The notes beneath the pieces were generated by a model, which was not told the origin of the DNA, ran no database searches, and saw only the letters and a program-made list of their open reading frames with translations. From positions 434,001 through 498,000 of the forward strand of contig NZ_JAHWXY010000001.1 in NCBI RefSeq assembly GCF_024281235.1: a stretch of DNA of 64,000 nt, written 5' to 3'. The position numbers and the translations under genes are program-made. Source of the DNA: Shinella daejeonensis. GTDB taxonomy: Bacteria > Pseudomonadota > Alphaproteobacteria > Rhizobiales > Rhizobiaceae. The number at the start of each line of letters is the position of its first letter. The first letter of the stretch is position 1. Shown here one piece after another: positions 54,901 through 64,000 of the stretch.

Positions 54901-55778
54901 GTCGCTTCGCCCGTCACCACATAGGGGTCGTCACGCGGGCCTGCCTCCAGCCTGTATTCCGGCACGCGCAAGCGCTCGTTGGAAAGCTCGAACCGGCCGG
55001 CCACCCTGATCGCATCCGTCTTCGGCTCCTCCGCCGGCCGGCGTTTCTCCGCAAGGGTAAAGTCGCCGCTATATTGCGGGCGAAAATCGGAAATCCGCAC
55101 TGTCCCGTCGAGATCGGCGGTATAGGAAAGCCGCTCCGGAACGATACGCGCGCGCAGCCCCAGCGCACCCTCGGCGTCGGCCTGCCCGCTCAGCAGCTGG
55201 AATGCGCCGGCTTCGCCGTCGAGACTGCCGCGTCCGTCGACACGCCAGGGACCGGCAAGCGAGCGGGCGGAGACCTGCGCGTCAAGGTCCGTGACGCGGC
55301 GCGTGCGTCCCGTCTGCTCGTCCACAAGCTCGATTTCGCCGCCGCTGATGGTGATATTTTCCAGCACCACGGTTCGCGCGGGAATATCGGACTTCCGTCC
55401 CCGCGCCCAATCCAGCGTACCGTCGGCAAACAGCCGGACACGCGCCTTCGGCTCCTCCAGCCGCATATCGAAAATCAGCGCTTCGCCGGAGAGGAAAGGC
55501 GCAAGTTCCGCTTCCATCGAGAACCGGGCGACCTCCACCATCGGCTGGCCATCCTCCGCTTCTCCCATCCGCACGTCGTTCAGCGTCACGGACGGAAACG
55601 GCAACAGGCGGGCGTCGACGCTGCCATGCACCACGACGCTGCGCCCCATGATGCGGCTCGCCTCGCGTTCGAATTCCTCTCGGAAACTGGTCCAGTCGAT
55701 GAAGAGCGGCGCGATCAGGGCGGCAAACAACGCCGCAACGACAAGTCCGCCGATGATGAGCATAAGCCTGGAAAGCAC
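51990..55778 (-). CDS. AsmA-family envelope protein with charged helical tail
   Basis: A 1262-residue protein. It has one N-terminal membrane anchor (LMLIIGGLVVAALFAALIAP), then an AsmA N-terminal domain (FREEFEREASRIMGRSVVV, FPSVTLNDVRMGE). Long beta-rich repeats follow, expected to form a lipid-transfer groove facing the periplasm, and an AsmA C-terminal domain near residue 950. The last roughly 150 residues are an Arg/Glu/Ala helical region, which is unusual for the family. AsmA/TamB-like proteins move phospholipids to the outer membrane. ATG 55778 opens the anchor directly. Confidence 0.9.
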   Translation of the reverse strand: MLSRLMLIIGGLVVAALFAALIAPLFIDWTSFREEFEREASRIMGRSVVVHGSVDARLLPFPSVTLNDVRMGEAEDGQPMVEVARFSMEAELAPFLSGEALIFDMRLEEPKARVRLFADGTLDWARGRKSDIPARTVVLENITISGGEIELVDEQTGRTRRVTDLDAQVSARSLAGPWRVDGRGSLDGEAGAFQLLSGQADAEGALGLRARIVPERLSYTADLDGTVRISDFRPQYSGDFTLAEKRRPAEEPKTDAIRVAGRFELSNERLRVPEYRLEAGPRDDPYVVTGEATLDTGLAPEFLLTAEGQQIDVSRFANHGDAGKTGRNPQVSARQRLQALLGILADIPVPQVPGRASLALPALVVGDTTVRELRLDVKPDGDGWLVDRADALLPGRTTLEARGRLRLKGERGFSGDLLLASSQPSGLAAWLTGSVDAEIRQLKTAGFSARVDLTDDLQRFESLEIAIGNASLHGRLERESAAARAPMLSAELRGDTVRLESLQALAGLLAGDASLESVLDHSIALSLRAGRFEAFGETAEGVNAVLTLSDGALTIDRFDVASLAGAGVTLKGTLGGTLPEPEAALDGHIKAPSMQAFADLLARHLPAHPLLTRFVASAGYYDSFDLRLRAASKDAGGPVTVNVSGPVNDGRLDLRLSAPTVADLLGGGAFELEGSLFNPHSVVLAGQLGLDPLPFDGEPNASATLHAKKAAEGPATVSASVTAGSTTFSARGTAVLSAEGYLNGSLALAARSADIEPYLVMNGIALPQTGAGLPLDLSATVATDTATITITDLAGTVDRNAFSGRMALDRTAALPKGEGAFRFDTIDFAYLAEAVFGPVSDAMRGGPSTAPLSQPFQEAADLSITLGADAFWPGLYGAVKDFHADLLWKGSDLALTDMQGEWLGGQLSGRIKLANAEENGLFEARAGLSGVDLSKAVWTGPAGVVATGRADVTIAIDASGQSVRAMMESASGSGEIATSDLLLRGIDAGAFPALIAGAEAIESDITPEEVAGFAPAAILRGDTPVGAAHIPFAVASGRLRVQSLSADAAGARLTGDADIDLADGSMTGSLAVAFDAGEEAQEGTEPEVVLGYRGLLVAPDMEMNVQPLVNYLSLRRFENERRRVETLQANVLEKQRLRREAALYRARVQARAAQLAAERLQQAEEDRRRAAARERVERETELRRAAEAAERERRAVEEAERKRRAATEEERRRLEAEAAARRAREEERRLPVPSQEGVERGSDLPPPMGGQMLDFDMLPDFN

Positions 55779-55914
55779 GCCACCTGCCTCTGGAGCTGTT
55801 CCGCAGGCATGAAAAGCCGCGAAAGACGCTCCGTTCTGTCTCTGTCGAACCTGCTGCCCACACCATGCGGCAACAGTCGCATCAAACCGTCGACACCATG
55901 CAGGATAGCGCGAA

Positions 55915-57333
55915 TTACGGCCAGCCTGTCGGGAAAATCTTGCCGGGGTTGAGAATACCGTCCGGGTCGAGCGCCTGTTTGACCTGGCGCATCAGCCCGA
56001 CCGAGCCGCCCAGTTCCTGCGGCAGGAACACCTGCTTGCCCTGCCCGATTCCGTGTTCGCCGGTGCAGGTGCCGTCCATCGCCAGTGCGCGGGCGTTCAG
56101 TCTGGTGATGAACGCCTCGGCGATCTCCACATCGGCCGGACTGCCGTCGTCCAGCAGCAGACTCACATGAAAATTCCCGTCACCGGCATGACCGACGATC
56201 GGCGCGATCAGCCCGTGCGCCTCGATATCGGCCTCCGTTTCGGAAACGCAATCGGCAAGACGGGAGATCGGAACGCAAACGTCGGTCGCGATCACCGCGA
56301 ACCCCGGGCGCAACCCCTTGGCGGCCCAATAGACGTCATGGCGTGCTTTCCACAGCTTTGCCCGTTCCGCCGCGTCGGCCGTCCAGTTAAACGTTCCCCC
56401 GCCATATTCGGCGGCGATCGCCCCGAATTCCTCCGATTGCAGCCGCACGGTTTCCGCGCTGCCGTGAAATTCCAGGAACAACGTCGGCTGTTCGGGCAAT
56501 TGCAGGCCGGAATAGGCGTTGCAGGCGCGGACCTGAAGAGTATTCAGCAATTCGATGCGGGCGACCGGAATACCGAGCTGGATCGTCATGATCACCGCGT
56601 TGCAGGCATCCGTGAGCGTCGGGAAACCGCAGACGCCGCCGGCGATGACGGCGGGTATCCCCTGAAGACGCAAGGTCACCGAGGTCAGTACGCCGAGCGT
56701 TCCTTCCGACCCGACGAGAAGCGCGGTGAGATCATAGCCCGCCGACGACTTGCGGGCGCGGGTGGCGGTGCGGATTTCCTCGCCGGTCGCCGTCACCGCC
56801 GTCACCGCAAGGACATTGTCCTTCATCGTGCCGTAACGCACCGCGTTGGTGCCCGAGGCGCGCGTCGACGCCATACCGCCGATCGAGGCGTTGGCGCCGG
56901 GATCGATGGGAAAGAACAGGCCGGTGTCGCGCAGATAGGTGTTCAGCGCCTCGCGGGTGATGCCCGGCTCCACGGTGCAGTCGAGATCCTCGGCATTGAC
57001 GGAAAGGACGCGGTTCATGCGGCTGAAGTCGAGCGAGATGCCGCCGTGCGGCGCATTCACCTGTCCTTCCAGCGAGGAGCCGGTTCCGAAGGGGATGAGC
57101 GGCACCTTGAGCGCCGCGCAGATCGCCACCGCCGCCTTCACGTCATCGGCGCTTTCCACGAAGAGCACGCCGTCCGGCAATTGCGGGGGAATATAGGTGG
57201 TCGTATGGGCGTGCTGGGCGCGGATCGCCTGTCCGGTCTGGAAGTTCGGGCCGAAGCGCGCCGAAAATCGCGTCAGCGCCTCGGCGATCGCCTGCTCGTT
57301 CCTGAACCCGGTTCTGATATCCGCTAACGCCAT
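55915..57333 (-). CDS. FAD-linked oxidase (D-lactate/glycolate dehydrogenase type)
   Basis: A 472-residue GlcD/DLD-family dehydrogenase. The FAD_binding_4 domain contains PLIPFGTGSSLEGQVNAPHG and IDPGANASIGGMASTRASGT. The C-terminal FAD-oxidase domain contains GHAGDGNFHVSLL, then CTGEHGIGQGKQVFL. It oxidises a 2-hydroxy acid such as D-lactate or glycolate and passes electrons to cytochrome or quinone. GGAGGGCCAGGATC precedes ATG 57333. It is monocistronic, without glcE/glcF beside it, so the D-lactate dehydrogenase type is more likely. Confidence 0.92.
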   Translation of the reverse strand: MALADIRTGFRNEQAIAEALTRFSARFGPNFQTGQAIRAQHAHTTTYIPPQLPDGVLFVESADDVKAAVAICAALKVPLIPFGTGSSLEGQVNAPHGGISLDFSRMNRVLSVNAEDLDCTVEPGITREALNTYLRDTGLFFPIDPGANASIGGMASTRASGTNAVRYGTMKDNVLAVTAVTATGEEIRTATRARKSSAGYDLTALLVGSEGTLGVLTSVTLRLQGIPAVIAGGVCGFPTLTDACNAVIMTIQLGIPVARIELLNTLQVRACNAYSGLQLPEQPTLFLEFHGSAETVRLQSEEFGAIAAEYGGGTFNWTADAAERAKLWKARHDVYWAAKGLRPGFAVIATDVCVPISRLADCVSETEADIEAHGLIAPIVGHAGDGNFHVSLLLDDGSPADVEIAEAFITRLNARALAMDGTCTGEHGIGQGKQVFLPQELGGSVGLMRQVKQALDPDGILNPGKIFPTGWP

Positions 57334-57425
57334 GATCCTGGCCCTCCATCGTGGGCGTAATGTGCAAATTGGCGCGCGGCTGTCCAGACGCAATATCGCG
57401 ATGTTTCCCGCTGTCGGCGGCAAGA

Positions 57426-60400
57426 TCACTCCGCCGGCTGCGGCACTTCGCCCTTTGCCCGGCTTGCGATGACTGCCGCCTGCTCCATTTCCGCCTGAAG
57501 ACGCTTTTCCTCGTCCACATGCGGGCTGGTGAAACGGGCAATCGTCAGATAGGCGACGGGCGTCAGGAACAGGGTGACGATAGTGGCAAGCCCGAGCCCG
57601 CCGACCAGCACCCAGCCGAGCGCCACGCGCGCCTCGGCGCCCGCCCCGCTCGCCAGCACCAGCGGCAGCGCGCCGACCACCGTGGCGATCATCGTCATCA
57701 TCACCGGGCGCAGGCGGATATTCGCCGCGTTCTCGATGGCGCTGCGCACGTCCTGGCCGCGGTCGCGAAGCTGGTTGGCGAATTCCACGATGAGGATGCC
57801 GTTCTTCGCCATGATGCCGACAAGCAGCACGAGACCGATCTGGCTATAGATGTTGAGCGTCGTCCCGGTGACGATCATCGCGAAGATGGCGCAGGCAAGG
57901 CCGAGCGGCACCGTCGTCATGATGATCAGCGCGCTGATGAAACTCTCGAACTGCGCCGCCAGCACCAGGAAAATGATCACGATGGCGAAGCCGAAGGTGA
58001 TGGCGAGGCCGCTTGCGTTCTCATTGAGGGTCGCGGCTTCCGCAAGCGGAACGAGCCGGCTGCCGGGCGGCAACAGCGGTTCGGCGATCTGCTCGGCGAT
58101 CGCCAGGGCCTCGCCAAGCGCGATATCGTCCCTGTAGCCGGTCGAGATCGTCACCGAGCGGAGCTGCTGCTCGCGGGAAAGCTGCGGAGCGACCGCCTTT
58201 TCCTCAAGTCGGGCGATGGAGGACATCGGCACGATCTTGCCGTCGCCGGTCTTCAAGAAGATGTTTTCCAGATCGGTCGGATCGTTGATCGGATTGGTGG
58301 TGGACGACAGGATGATCGGATAGGACTGGCCCTCGACGTAGATGTCGACGACGCTGCTGCCGTCGAGCATCGCCTGAAGCGCGGCCGACAGGCCGGTGAT
58401 ATTGATCCCGAGATCCGACGCGCGATCACGGTCGATGGACACGGAAAGCTGCGCCTGATTGGCCTCGTAGTTGAGACGCACGTTCTCGAAACGACCGTCC
58501 TGCTCCAGCGCCCGTTTCAGCGCCGTCGAGGCCGCGCCCAGCTTCTCGTAATCGTTGCCGAGCATCGCCACCTGAAGCCCGTTGCCCGCGCCGCGGATGC
58601 CAAGGCTGTTCGGCTGGATGACGAAGGCGTTGACCGAGGGAATATTGCGCATGCCCGCATTGATGTCGGCGACGATCTCCCGCTGGTTGCGCTCGCGTTC
58701 GCTCCAGGGAGCAAGCGTCAGCACCATGAAGCCGCTGTTGGCGGAACTGCCTTGCCCGGAGATCGAGAAGATATTGACGATCTCGCCCTTTTCGAACAGC
58801 GGTTGCAACCGGTTCTCGACGAGCTTCATCTGTTCCTGGGCATAGTCGAGCGAAACGCCCTGCGGCGCATTGATGCGCAGCATCACCATCGAGCGGTCCT
58901 CGCGCGGCGTCAGCTCCGATTTCAGCGTCAGATAGCCCCCCGCCCCGGCCACCGTGAAAAGACCGGCGACGACGAAGACGAGCAGCGGCACACCAAGGCA
59001 GGCATGCAGCGCGCGGCGATAGAGGCCGGCAAGCAGGCGGCCGAACCGCCCGACGATGCCGCTCCGGTGGCTTTGCGCCATGTCCTTCCTGAGCATCCGC
59101 GACGCGAGCATCGGGCAGAGCGTCAACGCCACGAAGGAGGACAGCAGGATGGCATAGGCCAGCACGAAGCCGAATTCACGGAACAGCCGGCCCGTCTGCC
59201 CGGGCAGGAAGGAAAGCGGCAGGAACACTGCCACCAGCGTGGCCGTCGTGGCGATGACGGCGAAGAACACCTCCAGCGTGCCGAGCACCGCCGCCGCACG
59301 CGGGCCAAGCCCCTCGGCGCGGCGGCGCACGATGTTCTCCAGAACCACGATGGCGTCGTCGACCACGAGGCCGGTGGCAAGAACGATGGCCAGCAGGGTC
59401 AGGATATTGATCGAGAACCCCGAAAGGTAGATCGCCGCGATCGTCCCGATGAGGGCGATCGGCATGGAGATCGTCGGGATCAGCGTCGCCCGCCAGTCGA
59501 GAAGGAAAATATAGATGACCAGCGTCACGATCAGGATCGCCACGACGAGGGCGATCTGAACCTCGTGGATCGCTCCCTCGATGAAGACGGCGTCATCGCT
59601 GGTGATGGCGATATGCGTGCCTTCCGGCAAGATGGAGCCGAGATGCTGGACGACGTCCTTCACACCCTGCGAGATATCGAGCGTATTGGATTGCGCCTGA
59701 CGGATGATGCCGAGACCGATACCCTGCCGGCCGTTGGAACGCAGCGCTGTCGTGCCGGTATCCGGCCCGAGCGTCACCGACGCGACGTCGCGCAGCCGGA
59801 CGCGGCTGTTGATCAGCAGGTTCTCGAAATCGGCCGGTGTCGTAAGATCGGCCGTCGCACGCACGCTGATGTCCTGGCTCCGGCTGGTGAGCGAACCGGC
59901 CGGCACGTCGAAGGCCGCGGTGGCGAGCGTATTGCGCAGGTCCGCGACCGTGAGGCCGCGGCTTGCAAGCTTCACCTGATCCACATCGACGCGGAACACC
60001 TTCTCCTGCTCGCCGTAGACCGCCACATCCGCCACGCCCTCGACGGCGGCGAGCCGGTCGGACACCTCGTTTTCGACGAGCAGCGTCATGTCCTCCATCG
60101 ACATGCGGTCGGATGTGAGGGCAAGGCGCATGATCGGCTGGCTGTCCGCATCGGCCTTGACGACGCGGGGTTCGTCCGCATCGTCGGGCATCTGGTTGGC
60201 GATCCGGCCGAGCGCATCGCGCACGTCGTTCGCCGCCTGGTTGACGTCGCTGGAGTCGGAGAATTCCAGCGTCACCCGGCTGCGGGCGAAGGAGGATTGC
60301 GAGGAGATGCTCTGGATGCCCTGCACCCGGGACACCGCGCCTTCCACCACCCGCGTCAGTTCGCGGTCGACCGTTTCGGGAGAAGCGCCGTCGAACGTCG

Positions 60401-60584
60401 TCGAGACGGTGACGACCGGCCGGTCGACCGAAGGCAGTTCGCGGATTTCCACACCGCTGAAAGCTGCAAGCCCCGCCACGATGACCAGCGTATTGACCAC
60501 CAGCGCGAGGATCGGACGACGGACGAAAAGCGCCGTGAAACCGGCCTGTCCGCCCTGGGTTCCCGTCTGGACCGGCGCCGCCAT
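57426..60584 (-). CDS. RND-family multidrug efflux permease
   Basis: A 1052-residue inner-membrane pump of the AcrB/MexF/CusA superfamily (HAE1 branch). It has 12 spans and two large periplasmic loops. The proton-relay aspartates are in TM4 ([16 protein letters not shown]). Conserved [18 protein letters not shown] and the C-terminal [20 protein letters not shown] follow. Its ATG overlaps the adaptor stop as TGATG, so the two are translationally coupled. No outer-membrane factor gene is adjacent. The substrate is unknown. Confidence 0.95.
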   Translation of the reverse strand: MAAPVQTGTQGGQAGFTALFVRRPILALVVNTLVIVAGLAAFSGVEIRELPSVDRPVVTVSTTFDGASPETVDRELTRVVEGAVSRVQGIQSISSQSSFARSRVTLEFSDSSDVNQAANDVRDALGRIANQMPDDADEPRVVKADADSQPIMRLALTSDRMSMEDMTLLVENEVSDRLAAVEGVADVAVYGEQEKVFRVDVDQVKLASRGLTVADLRNTLATAAFDVPAGSLTSRSQDISVRATADLTTPADFENLLINSRVRLRDVASVTLGPDTGTTALRSNGRQGIGLGIIRQAQSNTLDISQGVKDVVQHLGSILPEGTHIAITSDDAVFIEGAIHEVQIALVVAILIVTLVIYIFLLDWRATLIPTISMPIALIGTIAAIYLSGFSINILTLLAIVLATGLVVDDAIVVLENIVRRRAEGLGPRAAAVLGTLEVFFAVIATTATLVAVFLPLSFLPGQTGRLFREFGFVLAYAILLSSFVALTLCPMLASRMLRKDMAQSHRSGIVGRFGRLLAGLYRRALHACLGVPLLVFVVAGLFTVAGAGGYLTLKSELTPREDRSMVMLRINAPQGVSLDYAQEQMKLVENRLQPLFEKGEIVNIFSISGQGSSANSGFMVLTLAPWSERERNQREIVADINAGMRNIPSVNAFVIQPNSLGIRGAGNGLQVAMLGNDYEKLGAASTALKRALEQDGRFENVRLNYEANQAQLSVSIDRDRASDLGINITGLSAALQAMLDGSSVVDIYVEGQSYPIILSSTTNPINDPTDLENIFLKTGDGKIVPMSSIARLEEKAVAPQLSREQQLRSVTISTGYRDDIALGEALAIAEQIAEPLLPPGSRLVPLAEAATLNENASGLAITFGFAIVIIFLVLAAQFESFISALIIMTTVPLGLACAIFAMIVTGTTLNIYSQIGLVLLVGIMAKNGILIVEFANQLRDRGQDVRSAIENAANIRLRPVMMTMIATVVGALPLVLASGAGAEARVALGWVLVGGLGLATIVTLFLTPVAYLTIARFTSPHVDEEKRLQAEMEQAAVIASRAKGEVPQPAE

Positions 60585-61753
60585 CACGATCCCTCCGTCG
60601 ACCCGGCCGACGGCAGGGCGCTGACGTCGCCGGCCATGACCCGGACCTCGCTGCCGGCATTGAGATGCTGGGTGCCCTCGGTCACCACCTGATCGTCTTC
60701 GGCAAGTTCCGCATTGACGAGCACCTTGTCGGGATTGCGCTGGATGATCTGGACATCGACCCGCTCGGCGCGGCCGCCGGAGATCCGCCAGACATAGGAC
60801 CCTTCCGCGCTCCATTGCACTGCGAGCGGGTCCACGCTCGGATAGCGTTCGCCCGGGAAGCTCATCGTCACCTGGAAGGACATGCCGGCGCGCAGCAGGT
60901 CATCGGGATTGTCGACCTGCGCGCGGACCCGCAGCGTGCGGCTTTCCTGGTCGATGCGATTGTCCACTGCCTGCACCTTGCCCTTGAAGACCTCCCCCGG
61001 CCGGGCGATGGCGACGGCGGCGATCTCCTCGCCGACACGCACGCTGGTGGCGAAACGTTCCGGCACCCAGAAGTCGACGAGGATCTCGGAACGGTCGTCG
61101 ATGCGGGCGATCTGCGTTGTGGTGGTGACATAGTCGCCGACGTTCACCGAGATGATGCCGACAATGCCGCTATAGGGCGCGACGATGGCGCGCCGCCGCA
61201 AATTCAGTTCCGCATTCTGAAGGGCGAGTTCGGCCGCCTTCAGTCCCGATTCCGCATCCTGAAAGTCCGCGGTGCTGACGGCGGAAGCGTTGCGCAGGCT
61301 TTCCAGCCGCGTCAGCTTCTGCGCCGCCAGATCGCGGCTGACACGGGCCTGATCGGCGGCGATACGCTGCTCGTCGCTGTCGAGGCGGGCGATCACCTGT
61401 CCCTGCTTCACGCGCTCGCCGGAAGCGACCAGCACGTCCGTCAGATTGCCGGTCGCATAGGGCGTCACCGTCACGGACCGGATCGCCTCGCCGTCGCCGA
61501 TAGCGTTCAACCGGTCGTTCACCAGCGCCAGCGCGACCGGTTGCGTCACCACCAGCGAGGCGTCGCCGAAAGCATTTCGGGGAGCCTGCCCCCCGCTCTC
61601 CGCCTTGCCGGCGGGCGAGAGCACGGCCACCAGGCCGTCCGGCAGCCGCGCCGCCTTCAGCATGTCGTTTGCGCCAGGCACGAAGCGCCCCCACAAAAGC
61701 AGCCCGGCGGCGATGACCCCGAGGCTGATGAGGAGTTGTTTCCAGACGCGCAT
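60584..61753 (-). CDS. RND efflux periplasmic adaptor (membrane fusion protein)
   Basis: A 389-residue HlyD-like adaptor. It has an N-terminal membrane anchor or signal (LLISLGVIAAGLLLWGRFVP), a lipoyl half-motif (LVASGERVKQGQVIARLDS), an alpha-hairpin (QDAESGLKAAELALQNAELN), and a second lipoyl and barrel domain (RRRAIVAPYSGIVGIISVNV). It bridges the permease to an outer-membrane channel. ATG 61753, with GGAGATGAATTGC upstream, is preferred over longer frames. Confidence 0.94.
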   Translation of the reverse strand: MRVWKQLLISLGVIAAGLLLWGRFVPGANDMLKAARLPDGLVAVLSPAGKAESGGQAPRNAFGDASLVVTQPVALALVNDRLNAIGDGEAIRSVTVTPYATGNLTDVLVASGERVKQGQVIARLDSDEQRIAADQARVSRDLAAQKLTRLESLRNASAVSTADFQDAESGLKAAELALQNAELNLRRRAIVAPYSGIVGIISVNVGDYVTTTTQIARIDDRSEILVDFWVPERFATSVRVGEEIAAVAIARPGEVFKGKVQAVDNRIDQESRTLRVRAQVDNPDDLLRAGMSFQVTMSFPGERYPSVDPLAVQWSAEGSYVWRISGGRAERVDVQIIQRNPDKVLVNAELAEDDQVVTEGTQHLNAGSEVRVMAGDVSALPSAGSTEGS

Positions 61754-62041
61754 GCAATTCATCTCCGACAAGAGCGATCGCCACGACGAGCGATCCGGCA
61801 TAGCGCAAATATCCCGTCCGGAAATGAACGGGCAATGAAAGAATGCGTTCATTACCGATTTGTAAGATTGACGGTCGCCGTCTTACCGGAATGTAACGGA
61901 ATAAGACGGAAACCGCCATTTTTCTCTTGCGAAGGGGCTGTTTCGCCGCGCAGCGGCTGCTTTCCACAATCTTTGCGCTTCGCGGAATAAAAGCAGAACG
62001 GAAAACTGGCCTTTCGGGACCGAATCACTACATTGAGCCCC
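61754..62041. promoter_or_regulatory. Divergent promoter region, RND operon and helicase
   Basis: A 288-bp gap with AT-rich stretches. An imperfect inverted repeat at 61862-61886 (GTAAG...ACGG-TCG-CCGT..CTTAC) lies in the 5' region of the pump operon and could bind a repressor. No regulator gene is adjacent. Confidence 0.35.
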
Positions 62042-64000
62042 ATGACCAGCGGCTATGACGACATTCCCTTCTTCGACGAGGACCCGCAACTTTCCGGCCA
62101 GCCGGCGCCGCCTGCGGGCAAGGCCGCTGGCGGTATCGCCGCGCGCGCCATGGCTGCCCGCGACGCCGGGCGCGCGCCGGACTATCTTTCCGGCCTCAAT
62201 CCCGAGCAGCGCGAGGCGGTGGAAACGCTCGACGGCCCCGTTCTCGTGCTGGCCGGCGCCGGCACCGGCAAGACACGGGTACTGACGACCCGCATCGCCC
62301 ATATTCTCGCCACCGGCCATGCCTTTCCCAGCCAGATCCTCGCGGTGACCTTCACCAACAAGGCGGCCCGCGAGATGAAGGAGCGCATCGGCCTGCTGGT
62401 CGGCGGCGTGGTGGAAGGCATGCCCTGGCTCGGCACCTTCCACTCCATCGGCGTCAAGCTCCTACGCCGCCATGCCGAACTGGCGGGGCTGAGAAGCGAT
62501 TTCTCGATCCTCGACACCGATGATGTGATCCGGCTGATCAAGCAGATCCTCCAGGCCGAAGGGATCGACGACAAGCGCTGGCCGGCAAAGCAGTTCGCCG
62601 GCATGATCGACACCTGGAAGAACAAGGGGCTCGATCCGGCGCAGGTTCCGGAAGGCGACGCCCGCGCCTTCGCCAACGGCAAGGGCCGCGAACTCTATAC
62701 CGCCTATCAGAACCGGCTGAAGACGCTGAACGCCTGCGATTTCGGCGACCTGCTGCTGCATCCGATCCGCCTGTTGCGCGCCAATCCGGATGTCCTGGCC
62801 GAATACCACCGGAAGTTCCGCTACATCCTCGTCGACGAGTATCAGGACACCAACACCGCGCAATACATGTGGCTGCGCCTGCTTGCCCAGCGGCCGCGGC
62901 AAACCGGGACGACGGCTCCCGGCGGCGCGGCGGCGGGCGTGAACCTGTGCTGCGTCGGCGACGACGACCAGTCGATCTATGGCTGGCGCGGCGCGGAGGT
63001 GGATAATATCCTGCGCTTCGAAAAGGATTTTCCGGGCGCGAAAGTGATCAAGCTGGAGCGCAATTACCGCTCCACCGCGCATATCCTCGGCGCGGCCGGT
63101 CATCTCATCAGCCATAACGAGGACCGGCTCGGCAAGACGCTGTTCACCGATCACCTCGACCCGGAAGACGGCAAGGTGATGGTGCATGCCGCCTGGGATT
63201 CGGAAGAAGAGGCCCGCGCCATCGGCGAGGAGATCGAACAGCACCAGCGCCGGCAGCACAAGCTCAACGACATGGCGATCCTCGTGCGCGCCTCCTTCCA
63301 GATGCGCGAGTTCGAAGACCGCTTCGTCACGCTCGGCCTCAACTATCGCGTCATCGGCGGCCCGCGCTTTTATGAGCGGCTGGAAATCCGCGACGCCATG
63401 GCCTATTTTCGGCTCGTCTGCCAGCCGGCCGACGACCTCGCCTTCGAACGGATCGTCAACACGCCGAAACGCGGCCTCGGCGATACGACGGTGCGCAATC
63501 TGCACGATTATGCCCGCGCCCGCGATATCCCCATGCTGGCCGCCGCCGCGGAGATCGTCGAGACGGACGAACTGAAGCCGCGCGCGCGCAAGGCGTTGTC
63601 CGACGTGGTGGCGGATTTCCGGCGCTGGCAAAACCTTCTGGAAAATACGCCGCACACCGAGCTTGCCGAGCAGATCCTCGACGAAAGCGGCTACACCGCC
63701 ATGTGGCAGGCGGACAAATCCGCCGAAGCGCCGGGACGGCTGGAAAACCTCAAGGAACTGATCCGCTCGATGGAAGCCTTCGAATCGATGCGCGGCTTCC
63801 TGGAGCATGTCTCCCTCGTCATGGACACGGAGCAGAACGAGAACCTCGACGCCGTCTCGATCATGACGCTGCATTCCGCCAAGGGGCTGGAGTTCGACAC
63901 CGTCTTCCTGCCGGGCTGGGAGGAAGGCCTGTTCCCGCACCAGCGCGCCCTCGACGAGGGCGGCCGGTCCGGCCTGGAGGAAGAGCGCCGCCTCGCCTAT
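62042..64000 (+). CDS. UvrD/PcrA-type DNA helicase, 5' part
   Basis: 653 residues are visible before the right edge cuts the gene; the C-terminal part is missing. This is an SF1A helicase: Walker A VLVLAGAGTGKTRVLTTRIA, motif Ia AVTFTNKAAREMKERI, Walker B FRYILVDEYQDTNTAQY, QSIYGWRGAEVDNIL, and motif V VSIMTLHSAKGLEFDTVFLP. It unwinds DNA in excision and mismatch repair. An acidic N-terminal extension of about 45 residues precedes LNPEQREAVE. The ribosome site before ATG 62042 is weak. Confidence 0.94.
   Translation, partial: MTSGYDDIPFFDEDPQLSGQPAPPAGKAAGGIAARAMAARDAGRAPDYLSGLNPEQREAVETLDGPVLVLAGAGTGKTRVLTTRIAHILATGHAFPSQILAVTFTNKAAREMKERIGLLVGGVVEGMPWLGTFHSIGVKLLRRHAELAGLRSDFSILDTDDVIRLIKQILQAEGIDDKRWPAKQFAGMIDTWKNKGLDPAQVPEGDARAFANGKGRELYTAYQNRLKTLNACDFGDLLLHPIRLLRANPDVLAEYHRKFRYILVDEYQDTNTAQYMWLRLLAQRPRQTGTTAPGGAAAGVNLCCVGDDDQSIYGWRGAEVDNILRFEKDFPGAKVIKLERNYRSTAHILGAAGHLISHNEDRLGKTLFTDHLDPEDGKVMVHAAWDSEEEARAIGEEIEQHQRRQHKLNDMAILVRASFQMREFEDRFVTLGLNYRVIGGPRFYERLEIRDAMAYFRLVCQPADDLAFERIVNTPKRGLGDTTVRNLHDYARARDIPMLAAAAEIVETDELKPRARKALSDVVADFRRWQNLLENTPHTELAEQILDESGYTAMWQADKSAEAPGRLENLKELIRSMEAFESMRGFLEHVSLVMDTEQNENLDAVSIMTLHSAKGLEFDTVFLPGWEEGLFPHQRALDEGGRSGLEEERRLAY

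Noticed and set aside
57351-60692. A 1113-codon open frame on the plus strand opposite the RND permease
   Set aside because: It is the antisense shadow of a clear RND gene; its His/Arg/Asp-rich composition is typical of GC-rich antisense frames and it has no domains.

Overview
The window is a GC-rich chromosomal segment from an alphaproteobacterium, almost certainly a member of the Rhizobiaceae (Rhizobium/Ensifer/Shinella type). The grounds are a circularly permuted two-piece tmRNA gene with the tag ANDNYAEARLAA next to sspB, the order thyA-folA-hflK-hflC-DUF2065-Do protease, DUF1127 and entericidin mini-genes, and intergenic repeats starting GAGCATTTCCAG. No prophage, transposase, CRISPR array, rRNA or plasmid function was seen. 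About 60 protein genes, one tRNA-Lys(CTT) and one tmRNA are supported. One gene runs off each edge: a VWA protein on the left and a UvrD-type helicase on the right.

Layout. 1-2226: ECF sigma factor overlapping a membrane VWA protein, and a secreted phosphodiester-glycosidase-family protein. 2280-15171: a corrinoid-dependent methyltransferase system. It has a non-pyrrolysine MttB-family methyltransferase followed by an Fe-S protein, and divergently a corrinoid protein, a DUF1638 protein, a small 'virulence factor' family protein, a MetV-like cysteine-rich protein, MetF, a methyl-THF:corrinoid methyltransferase and a [2Fe-2S]/ASKHA corrinoid activator. It ends with a GlxA/GbdR-like AraC regulator after a LysR gene and two DUF1127 mini-genes. 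The likely flow is quaternary or tertiary methylamine to methyl-corrinoid to methyl-THF to methylene-THF. 15205-24219: two-REC response regulator, MscS-type channel, DUF924, tRNA-Lys, PhzF, an EEP-family nuclease/phosphatase, a PLP aminotransferase and a 34-residue membrane peptide.

24381-40449: ilvC, TetR with a palindromic operator, cold-shock protein, Lrp plus Asp/Glu racemase, FAD monooxygenase plus HxlR plus NmrA-type quinone reductase, pdxJ, RecD-like helicase, AbrB and LysE transporters, an aldo/keto reductase, and ilvIH. The ilvIH genes follow a near-leaderless attenuator peptide, MNNHVAFILVVGTRMGRVV, and a textbook terminator/antiterminator. 40450-50332: HerA-like ATPase, miaA and serB with overlapping divergent start codons, then the envelope and folate block (Do protease, DUF2065, hflC, hflK, folA, thyA, DUF2853). 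50505-64000: permuted ssrA, sspB, DUF4169, a ribbon-helix-helix protein, a giant AsmA-family protein, a GlcD-like FAD dehydrogenase, an RND efflux pump with its adaptor, and the truncated helicase.

The most distinctive content is the methyltransferase system. Three of its enzymes carry Arg/Gly-rich disordered tails, its methyltransferase gene is followed by an in-frame 36-codon extension after a UGA stop, and it includes two conserved proteins of unknown role.
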